From: CAIUVD01 sp044338255
Lineage (GTDB): Bacteria; Planctomycetota; UBA11346
Assembly: GCA_044338255.1 (NCBI GenBank)
Contig: JBIILZ010000036.1
Span: forward strand, 1 to 32,799
Length of the DNA: 32,799 nucleotides
Reading direction: 5' to 3'
Both the position numbers and the translations under genes were made by a program. The notes under the pieces are model-generated. The model was not told the DNA's origin, searched no databases, and was given only the letters and a program-made list of their open reading frames with translations. Shown here in pieces: positions 26,657 to 32,799 of this stretch. Numbering within the stretch: position 1 is the stretch's first letter; each line of letters starts with the position of its first letter.

Positions 26657-27404
26657 GCCGCTGATCTGCGCGCGGGGGATCGCCAAACGTTATCGCATCC
26701 GCCGCGGTCCGCCGGTGACCTTGCACGAGACCCTCGGCCATGCCCTGCGCGGACGGCGCGCTCCCAGCCAATGGCTTGAGTTCTGGGCGCTCCGCGAATT
26801 CGATCTCACCGTCATGGCCGGCGAGAAGGTCGCCTTCCTCGGTCATAACGGCGCCGGCAAGTCGACCTTCCTCAAACTCGTCTGCCGCATCACGCCCCCG
26901 ACCGCCGGCGTCCTCGAACTGCGCGGGCGCGTCGCGAGCATGCTCGAAGTCGGTACCGGCTTCCACACCGAACTGTCCGGACGCGACAACATCTTCCTCA
27001 ACGGCGCCATCCTCGGCCTGTCGCGCAGCGAGATCCTGCAGCGTCTGGAGCGCATCCTGGCCTTTGCCGGGATCAACGAGTTCATCGATACCCCGGTGAA
27101 GCATTATTCGACCGGCATGTACGTGCGTCTGGCCTTTGCAGTCGCCGCCCACACCGATCCCGACATCCTCGTTATCGACGAAGTGCTGGCGGTCGGCGAT
27201 CAGGATTTCCGCGCCAAGTGTATCCGTCATCTGACTTCGCCGGAGCAAGCGCAACGCACGATGCTGATCGTCAGCCACGAGCTCGAGGTCCTCGCCCAGG
27301 TCGCGACCCGCGGGGTGGTACTCGATCACGGAACCAAGATCTTCGATGGGCCGATCGCCGAGGCGTTGGCCTTCCATCGCCAACGGCTGTCTTCGACGGC
27401 ATGA
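26646..27404 (+). CDS. wzt: Polysaccharide export ABC transporter ATP-binding protein (Wzt-like)
   Basis: A 252-aa ABC ATPase. Walker A is GHNGAGKST at about 65-73, the family loop is MLEVGTGFHTELSGRDNIFLNG, the signature is YSTGMYVRLAFAV, and Walker B is DILVIDEVLAVGD, followed by SHE of the switch region. It lacks the C-terminal carbohydrate-binding domain of Wzt proteins that recognise a capped O-antigen, so it is of the short, KpsT/TagH-like kind. It overlaps the permease by 11 bp and the following GT2 gene by ATGA. It energises export of the glycan made by the neighbouring genes. Confidence 0.94.
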   Translation: MSSEPLICARGIAKRYRIRRGPPVTLHETLGHALRGRRAPSQWLEFWALREFDLTVMAGEKVAFLGHNGAGKSTFLKLVCRITPPTAGVLELRGRVASMLEVGTGFHTELSGRDNIFLNGAILGLSRSEILQRLERILAFAGINEFIDTPVKHYSTGMYVRLAFAVAAHTDPDILVIDEVLAVGDQDFRAKCIRHLTSPEQAQRTMLIVSHELEVLAQVATRGVVLDHGTKIFDGPIAEALAFHRQRLSSTA

Positions 27405-28201
27405 TCAGCCTCGCCATCCCCAGCAAGAATCGGCACGCTTCGCTGCAGCGGACGGTGCGTCTTGCCGAGCGCACCGCCGCCATGCCGCTGATCTGCGATC
27501 AGAGCCCGCAGCCCTACCACGGCCCCGGCATCACGCTCCATCGCCCCGATCTCAATGGCCTTCCCGCTGCCCGCAATGTCCTGCTGCGCGCCACCAATGC
27601 CGATATCGTGGTGATGATGGACGACGACACCGATCTCGCCTCCGACTTCGTCGAACGCCTGCGCGCCTGCATCGTACGCTGGCCGGATGCCGCCGGCTGG
27701 GGGCCGGTGCTCGAGGTCCGGCCACGGGCCGTGCGGCGGCTGCACCGCCTGGTGCATCTCGGGTGCTTTCACGACCCCCGGCGGCTGACCGGGGCGCGCC
27801 TTGATGCCCCGACCTCGGCTTTGTTCGGGGCCTGCTTCGCGGTGCGCCGCGAGCTCGCCATGGCGGTCGGCTTCGACGAGCGCCGTGCCGGCTATGCCCT
27901 CGGCGAGGACCTCGATTTCTGCCGGCGACTGGCGGCGCATGTCGGCGTTGCGCACCCCTTCCGCTTCTGCCGCGAGCTGCGTGCCATCCACCGCTGCGAT
28001 GGTGCCAATCGCGCCGATGCCACCCGACGTGGCGAGGCCAAGGCGGCATTCCTGATCTGGTTCGCTCGCCGCCACGGGGGGCGGCAACCGGCGACCATCC
28101 TCCATCTGCTGCTCGCTCTCGTGGTTGCCGCCTTGGGCCACGGGCGCGAGCCGGGCAATGCCCGTGGCGTGTGGCGCGGCGTGCGCACGTGGTGGGGATG
28201 A
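27401..28201 (+). CDS. Glycosyltransferase family 2
   Basis: A 266-aa GT-A glycosyltransferase. It starts MISLAIPSKNRHASLQRTV, then GLPAARNVLLRATNADIVVMMDDDTDLASDFV with a DxD motif at about 72-76. GACFAVRRELAMAVGFDERRAGYALGEDLDFCRRL matches the acceptor-side region of galactosyl/rhamnosyltransferase-like GT2 enzymes with an ED catalytic base. Translation starts at ATG 27401, overlapping the ABC ATPase stop (ATGA); the frame is open further upstream but that is a shadow of the ATPase gene. It ends the polysaccharide cluster. The C-terminus LLLALVVAALGHGREP may touch the membrane. Confidence 0.88.
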   Translation: MISLAIPSKNRHASLQRTVRLAERTAAMPLICDQSPQPYHGPGITLHRPDLNGLPAARNVLLRATNADIVVMMDDDTDLASDFVERLRACIVRWPDAAGWGPVLEVRPRAVRRLHRLVHLGCFHDPRRLTGARLDAPTSALFGACFAVRRELAMAVGFDERRAGYALGEDLDFCRRLAAHVGVAHPFRFCRELRAIHRCDGANRADATRRGEAKAAFLIWFARRHGGRQPATILHLLLALVVAALGHGREPGNARGVWRGVRTWWG

Positions 28202-28409
28202 GCCCTCGCGGCTCATGCCCGTTTGGGCACGGCTAGGCCCACCTGGGCATGCTCATCACGCTCAGGGAAGAGCGCTCAGGTTCGGCGTCGTTCGTGATCA
28301 TGATGCGCAGATGACGGTAAATACTGCGTCTCTATCGAGGTCTGAAGCCTTGCCCAGGCGCCGGCGGCAATGCGGAACGCGGTGTGCTTAGGCAGCGGCG
28401 GAGGTGCCT
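28202..28409 (+). promoter_or_regulatory. Intergenic region before the multidomain hydrolase
   Basis: The first 50 bp hold nested inverted repeats: a 6-bp hairpin TGAGCC/GGCTCA built on the GT2 stop codon, and CATGCCC near 28213 against GGGCATG near 28245. These may end the polysaccharide transcript, although no T-run follows. GGAGG stands 5 nt before the ATG at 28410. No clear promoter was recognised. Confidence 0.35.
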
Positions 28410-31400
28410 ATGATCACGGTCTTCGATCCCGCCCATGGTGGCAATGCCGCTCGCGGAAAATCTACACCCCTGGGCAAGACCTTGGCCTTTGGCCTTGCCG
28501 GCTATGACGGCCTTGCTGGCCTTGCCGGCCATGACAGCCATGACAGCCATGACAGCCATGACAGCCATGACGAGAAGACGCTGACCCTGGCCATGGCCCA
28601 ACGCCTGGCGAGCAGCCTCGGCAATGAGGCTCGCCTGACCCGCGATGGCGATGAGAACCGCTCATTGGCCGAACGCATCGCCGTTGCGCGCACGGCCCAG
28701 GCCGGGGTATTCATCTCCCTGCATGCCCATCCCGCCGGCAGCGGCAGCAGCGCCGCCTGGGTGCATACCGCCGCCAACGAACCGTCGCAGGCCCTCGCCG
28801 CCGCCATCCAGCAGGAACTCGATGGCATGCCTGCCGCCGTCATCGAGGTCCGCCGTGGCGATCTGGCGGTGCTGGCTCCAGACCGCCATCTGCCTGATAC
28901 CGCCGCCTGCCTGGTGGAACTCGAAGTCGCGACCCAGGGCGATGCCGATCGCCTCGGGCAGGCCGTGACCCGCGCCCTGCAGCGCCATGCCGGGCGCTAT
29001 GGCCAACGACGCGTAGTGCTGTCCCAAGGACGCACGGGCCACGGGCGCAGGAGCGAAGGGCGCACGGGCTACGGCGCTACCGCCCTCGGTAACGAGGACA
29101 TCGTCTTCGCCTCCACCGATGAGATTCTCGCCTACATCGCCGATCGCCTCACGCGTCATCAGAACTGGTCGCGCGGCGTCGATGACACGACGCAATTCCC
29201 ATTCTCGGCGATCTGCCATCTGCAGATGACCGCCAGCGATGGCCAAGTCTACACCGGCACTGGCTTCTACATCGGCCGCGATCGCATCCTCACCTGCGGC
29301 CACAATATCCATTTTGACGGAGTCGGCACCGCTTCGGTGATCGTCACGCCCGGCAAGAATGGCACCGCCGCTACCGGCAGCCCCTTCACCGTCGCCGGCA
29401 CCCAGTGCGAGATCCACCCCCAGTGGCGCAACAGCGCCATGCCCGACGGCTATGATCGGGCCTTCGACCTGGCAGTGATCCGCGTGACCACGCCGCCTCC
29501 GGGCGATCGCTGGTTCTCGTACCTCGACGATCGCCAGATGTCGGTGGCGCCAGTGGCGGTGTGCGGCTATTCGGCGGACACCGTCAATCCCGATCGCCAG
29601 CACCTCGACATCGATATGATCCGCGGTGTCAGCGCCAACGGCGAGCGCGCCGATTACGAGGCCACCATCGAGCACGGCTCAAGCGGCGGACCGGTGTTCT
29701 ACGTCCACGGCGTCGAGGATCCGGCGACCCAGACCAGCCACTACGATATCGGCATCGTCGGCGTCAACACTCGCCTCGGCGATGCCGACATGAGCGGCCG
29801 CGTCACCACCCTCAACAGCTGCTGCCTGCTGACCCCGGCCAAGACCGCTTGGATCCGCTCGCTCGGTGGTACCTATTCCGGCCGAGGCCGGGGCCGGGCA
29901 GGCGCGCGCAGTCAACCTCCGACACGGACTTTCGGCCGCCCAGCGGCGACCGCACTCGGCAATGAGGAACTGGTCTTCGCCGACACCGACGCGGTAATGA
30001 CCTATATCACCAACCGCGCCGGACATTTCGGGCAATGGCTGGTGGGCATCGACAACACCCACCTGTTCCCCTTTTCCGCGATCTGCCATCTCAAGATCAT
30101 CCGCGATGACGACAGCGGTGGCAGCTACCACCAGGGCACTGGCTTCTACATCGGCAACGATCGCATCCTGACCTGCGGTCATAACATCGAGGAGGACGGC
30201 CATCGCGCCCTGCGCATCGAAATCACCCCTGGCAAGAACGGTACCTCCACCGCCGGCCCAACCTTCACCGTCCAGGCCAGCAGCTGCTTTTTGCATCCGC
30301 AATACCGCGATGCCAATGTCGCCGGCGGCTACAACGAGGACTTCGACATGGCGGTGATCCGGGTCGCGTCGCCACCGCCCTACGGCATTATCTTCGATGA
30401 GCTCGACGACAGCCTGACCTCGCAATCCGCGATCGCGGTCTGCGGTTATGGCTACGTCGCCTCGCAGTTCGATGATCGCCTGCACCTCGACATCGACACC
30501 ATCCGCACCGTCAACGACACCCTCAATCAGGCCTCTTACGATGCCTTCACCGCCGGCGGCAACAGCGGTTCGCCGGTGTTCTTCGTACGTTCGGTCGATG
30601 ACCCGGTGGCCCAGGTCTGCCGTCAGAGCGCGGTGGTGGTGGGCGTGCACATCCTCGGCTATCCGGCTACCGCCGGACGGCCGGAAACCTCGCTCAATAG
30701 CTGCTGCCTGATCACACCCGAAAAGCGCCGCTGGATCCTCCAGGACTGGTCGGCTTATGGCAGTCGCCAAACGGCGCGCAGCAATAGCCAGGCAGTGCGC
30801 AGCAACCCTCCAGGGCGGGCGATGGCCGGCCGTCGGCCAGTGGCGGCGACCAATGTCTATGCCGGTGGCCGGACGGCAGCGGTGATCGCCCACGGCGCGC
30901 ATGAGCGTTATGGCAAGCGCAGCCTGCCCGCGCGGGCGGCCTCAGCCAATGAGTCGTTCGATGATGTCGATCTGCTCGATGCCAATCTCGCCGATCGGCG
31001 GCGCGGTGATACGCGCACCGTCAGTACCCTCGCCGATGCCGACGTGCTTATCGCCACCTTCAGCAGCGGCAGCGCCGCCGGTGCCTGGGCGGGCCTCAGC
31101 CGGGCGGTGGTCGCAGCCGGACTGACGACGGTGATCCGCAATCCCGGCAGCGTCAATCAGGGCGGCCTCAATCTCTGCGGTCCGACGGCGTTCATCGTCA
31201 TGTGGGCCGGTCGCGATCCGGTGGCCTTCGTACGCTTCGTCACCAGCCTCTATGAGCAGGGCTCGGCGAGACTCGGCAACCGTACGATCACCCCCGGCGC
31301 GACCACCCGCAGCGCCGACTACAACGGGCTCTCGGCACGCTTGAACGGTAACTGCCCGGATGCCGCTTCGTGGCTGGCATTGGCGGCCTTGCGCGACGAC

Positions 31401-31967
31401 GAGAATGCCATCTTGCCCTATGACGGCAGCAGCTCGGAAGCGCTCTCGGGGTCGACGACCCCGGAGGAACTCGCCGGTTGGATGGAAGCCACCGGCATCT
31501 GGACGGTGCGCAACGAAGCCGACTGGACGCATATCCTCCCCAGCCGCGGCATTCCCCATGCGCAAGGACTCTACAGCGGGAACTCCGCCGATATCGCCCT
31601 GCTCATCCATGCCAATCTCATGTTCGATGCCAGCCAGGCGAATGCGAACATGGCCGCCTATGATCCGGCGAATCCTTTCCGGCCCGGTTGCTGGGTGGTG
31701 ACACCGGATCCGAGCAATGGCGCAGCCGCACCCGGTGATGCCGGCTTCCGCGAGGTCTTCACCGACTATCGCCGCAACCATGACAGCAGCTTCCTGCTCA
31801 ACCAGTTCCCCGATCATTTCGTGATCCTGCGCAACGAGCCGCTGTTCAACGACCAGCAGCAGACCCTGGCGATGCGCATCTGGACCTGGGCGGATGTCTA
31901 CCAGCTGGTGATTCCGCGCGACGTCTTCCTCGCCAACTACTACGGCGCCGTCATCGCCTCCCTTTAA
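28410..31967 (+). CDS. Multidomain hydrolase: amidase_3, two trypsin-like domains, Cys/His domain
   Basis: A 1185-aa protein. Domain 1 (about 1-200) is a zinc N-acetylmuramoyl-L-alanine amidase with His9, Glu55, His105 and catalytic Glu170, cleaving peptidoglycan cross-link stems. Domain 2 (about 224-485) is a trypsin-like protease with His298 in LTCGHN, Asp353 in FDLAVI and Ser425 in GSSGGP. Domain 3 (about 514-780) is a diverged copy with His591, Asp646 and Ser719 in GNSGSP. Both triads are complete. Domain 4 (about 850-1185) has LNLCGPTAF (Cys923) and DHFVIL (His1136), like papain-fold cysteine peptidases; this is tentative. Arg/Gly/Ser-rich linkers separate the domains. No signal peptide or membrane segment is seen. 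GGAGG lies 5 nt before the ATG. The stop codon merges with a terminator palindrome. Function is unknown; a secreted lytic effector is one possibility. Confidence 0.85.
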   Translation: MITVFDPAHGGNAARGKSTPLGKTLAFGLAGYDGLAGLAGHDSHDSHDSHDSHDEKTLTLAMAQRLASSLGNEARLTRDGDENRSLAERIAVARTAQAGVFISLHAHPAGSGSSAAWVHTAANEPSQALAAAIQQELDGMPAAVIEVRRGDLAVLAPDRHLPDTAACLVELEVATQGDADRLGQAVTRALQRHAGRYGQRRVVLSQGRTGHGRRSEGRTGYGATALGNEDIVFASTDEILAYIADRLTRHQNWSRGVDDTTQFPFSAICHLQMTASDGQVYTGTGFYIGRDRILTCGHNIHFDGVGTASVIVTPGKNGTAATGSPFTVAGTQCEIHPQWRNSAMPDGYDRAFDLAVIRVTTPPPGDRWFSYLDDRQMSVAPVAVCGYSADTVNPDRQHLDIDMIRGVSANGERADYEATIEHGSSGGPVFYVHGVEDPATQTSHYDIGIVGVNTRLGDADMSGRVTTLNSCCLLTPAKTAWIRSLGGTYSGRGRGRAGARSQPPTRTFGRPAATALGNEELVFADTDAVMTYITNRAGHFGQWLVGIDNTHLFPFSAICHLKIIRDDDSGGSYHQGTGFYIGNDRILTCGHNIEEDGHRALRIEITPGKNGTSTAGPTFTVQASSCFLHPQYRDANVAGGYNEDFDMAVIRVASPPPYGIIFDELDDSLTSQSAIAVCGYGYVASQFDDRLHLDIDTIRTVNDTLNQASYDAFTAGGNSGSPVFFVRSVDDPVAQVCRQSAVVVGVHILGYPATAGRPETSLNSCCLITPEKRRWILQDWSAYGSRQTARSNSQAVRSNPPGRAMAGRRPVAATNVYAGGRTAAVIAHGAHERYGKRSLPARAASANESFDDVDLLDANLADRRRGDTRTVSTLADADVLIATFSSGSAAGAWAGLSRAVVAAGLTTVIRNPGSVNQGGLNLCGPTAFIVMWAGRDPVAFVRFVTSLYEQGSARLGNRTITPGATTRSADYNGLSARLNGNCPDAASWLALAALRDDENAILPYDGSSSEALSGSTTPEELAGWMEATGIWTVRNEADWTHILPSRGIPHAQGLYSGNSADIALLIHANLMFDASQANANMAAYDPANPFRPGCWVVTPDPSNGAAAPGDAGFREVFTDYRRNHDSSFLLNQFPDHFVILRNEPLFNDQQQTLAMRIWTWADVYQLVIPRDVFLANYYGAVIASL
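28530..28574 (+). repeat. 9-bp tandem repeat encoding His-Asp-Ser
   Basis: Four full 9-bp units (catgacagc) start at 28530, 28539, 28548 and 28557, followed by a partial unit catgacgag. They encode HDSHDSHDSHDSHD immediately before Glu55, a predicted zinc ligand of the amidase domain. A looser series of ggccttgc(c/t) elements precedes them at about 28486-28529. Confidence 0.95.
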
Positions 31968-32073
31968 AAAAACGACGGGAGCCACGCCTCTGCGGCGTTG
32001 CCTGAAACCTCACATAGCTACGCTATGCATCGGCTTCAGGCGCCTTGCATAGGCATGGCTCGCGTCGTTTTTT
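31966..32073 (+). terminator. Long bidirectional terminator-like palindrome
   Basis: A run of seven A's (31966-31972, including the end of the stop codon TAA) is followed by CGACGGGAGCCACGCC. The mirror sequence GGCATGGCTCGCGTCG and six T's end at 32073. Inside are further arms, GCCTGAA with TTCAGGC, and a perfect CATAGC-TAC-GCTATG hairpin. An outer stem of about 20 bp with a U-run in either direction fits a strong intrinsic terminator for the hydrolase gene. Confidence 0.65.
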
Positions 32074-32533
32074 GTCTTGGGTTTTTTTTCGCGTCGCACG
32101 GCGTTCTTGCTTCGATTTTTTTGTCGTGGGGTTTGATTGCGTCGCACGCGTGTGCTCGCTTCGATGCAACGGGAGCCATGCCTCTGCGGCGTTGCCTGAA
32201 ACCTCACATAGCTACGCTATGCATCGGCTTCAGGCGCCTTGCATAGGCATGGCTCGCGTCGTTTTTTGTCTTGGGTTTTTTTCGCGTCGCACTGCGTGCT
32301 CGCTTCGTTTTTTGTCGTGGGGTTTGATTGCGTCGCACGGTGTGCTCGCTTCGATGCAACGGGAGCCACGCCTCTGCGGCGTTGCCTGAAACCTCACATA
32401 GCTACGCTATGCATCGGCTTCAGGCGCCTTGCATAGGCATGGTTCGCGTCGTTTTTTGTCGTAGGTTTTTTTCGCGTCGCACGGCGTGCTCGCTTCGTTT
32501 TTTTGTCGTGGGGTTTGATTGCGTCGCACGGTG
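31977..32533 (+). repeat. Three direct copies of a ~190-bp repeat
   Basis: Three near-identical units begin with gggagccNcgcc or gggagccatgcc at 31977, 32171 and 32361, so the first two are 194 and 190 bp. Each has a palindromic left half (the GCCTGAA/TTCAGGC and CATAGC/GCTATG arms) and a T-rich right half with two internal copies of gcgtcgcac(g/t)g, separated by a tttttgtcgtggggtttgattg stretch. Copy 3 stops at about 32533, inside gcgtcgcacggtg, where the IS end begins. Open frames through the array have no motifs and seem spurious. This is the only content of the 31968-32533 gap. Confidence 0.92.
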
Positions 32534-32799
32534 TGAACTTCCCCCCGTTTGGTTGACACCCTGACAAGAGCGCCCGCTCTCCAAGGATGCCATCATGGCC
32601 AAGCCTCCAAAAATCACGTCCTCCACTGACATAGAACCATCACCAGACACACGGCGTCGATTTGACGCCACCTATAAGTAAAATGCCGTTGCCCTCAGCA
32701 AGCGCGTTGGTGTCAGCCAAGCTGCCAAGGAGTTGCACGTTGGTGAATCCAACCTGCGCAACTGGATTCAGGCAGTCGCTGCACATGGAGCGCAGGCAT
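32534..32799 (+). mobile_element. Left end of an IS3-type insertion sequence (partial)
   Basis: At about 32534 the repeat array is broken by TGAACTTCCCCCCGTTTGG, a start resembling the TGAAC terminal inverted repeats of IS3-family elements. A TTGACA follows at 32553-32558, then the orfA-like gene from 32595. The element continues beyond the window edge, so its right end, target duplication and orfB cannot be seen. The boundary is deduced from where copy 3 of the 190-bp repeat stops matching copy 2. Confidence 0.7.
32595..32799 (+). pseudogene. IS3-type transposase orfA with a nonsense codon, cut by window edge
   Basis: From ATG 32595 the frame reads MAKPPKITSSTDIEPSPDT, then RRRFDATYK, stop, NAVALSKRVGVSQAAKELHV and GESNLRNWIQ, to the window end. 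The part after the stop is the helix-turn-helix of IS3-family OrfA, which binds the element's ends. TAA at 32679-32681 replaces what is likely CAA (Gln). Only the C-terminal part and orfB lie outside. The premature stop would abolish full OrfA unless translation restarts downstream. Confidence 0.82.

Noticed and set aside
29679..30902. A 407-codon minus-strand frame under the multidomain hydrolase (and two similar ones nearby)
   Set aside because: The plus strand keeps amidase and protease catalytic residues; the minus frames have no motif.
31977..32533. CRISPR array
   Set aside because: Three ~190-bp near-identical units with no unique spacers and no cas genes; this is a dispersed or tandem palindromic repeat.
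31998..32564. Short open frames in the repeat array (MHRHGSRRFLSW-like)
   Set aside because: They simply translate the 190-bp repeat, have no ribosome binding sites and no family match.

Overview
The window is GC-rich, tightly packed bacterial chromosome. The organism is not named by any feature. A plausible guess is the Planctomycetota/Lentisphaerota side of the PVC superphylum: a long-form IspG with a large central insertion, an FHA-Ser/Thr protein kinase, a rhomboid/M50-like protein with a C-terminal helical tail, and a PfkB kinase of about 385 aa next to dnaA. That placement is inference and no rRNA marker is present.

Left part (about 268-11972), all minus strand, housekeeping. In transcription order: FHA-Ser/Thr kinase, iron-sulfur L-serine dehydratase, enolase, a MtnB-like class II aldolase-fold protein, a PfkB sugar kinase, dnaA, a secreted TPR protein, recN and a STAS anti-sigma-factor antagonist. 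TPR-recN-STAS are closely spaced and may be one operon. No oriC or clear DnaA-box cluster is seen at dnaA.

An AT-richer divergent gap (11973-12240) separates this block from a long plus-strand run: thrC, a repeat-headed periplasmic protein, an inactive-looking site-2-protease relative, ispG, gmd, two GT4 glycosyltransferases, a methyltransferase and a third GT4. Most junctions are short gaps or ATGA/GTGA overlaps, so amino-acid and isoprenoid genes lead directly into a surface-polysaccharide cluster. The cluster continues after a convergent GT2 gene with a Wzm/Wzt-type ABC exporter and another GT2. Together these would make GDP-sugar precursors, assemble a glycan on a carrier in the cytoplasm and export it.

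The polysaccharide cluster is split by an accessory patch (24432-25692). It holds an intact AbrB/MazE-type antitoxin plus Doc/Fic toxin pair with a palindromic promoter. Beside it, in the same order and orientation, lies a decayed copy: internally deleted doc, truncated antitoxin and a 122-128 bp piece of the ABC permease gene with a nonsense codon.

The right end carries the most unusual gene, a 1185-aa protein (28410-31967). It joins a zinc amidase_3 domain, two complete trypsin-like serine protease domains and a C-terminal Cys/His domain that may be a papain-like peptidase. It has no recognisable signal peptide. Its stop codon is built into a long terminator-like palindrome that begins a three-copy array of about 190-bp repeats. 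The third copy is cut by the left end of an IS3-type element whose orfA has a nonsense codon and runs off the window.
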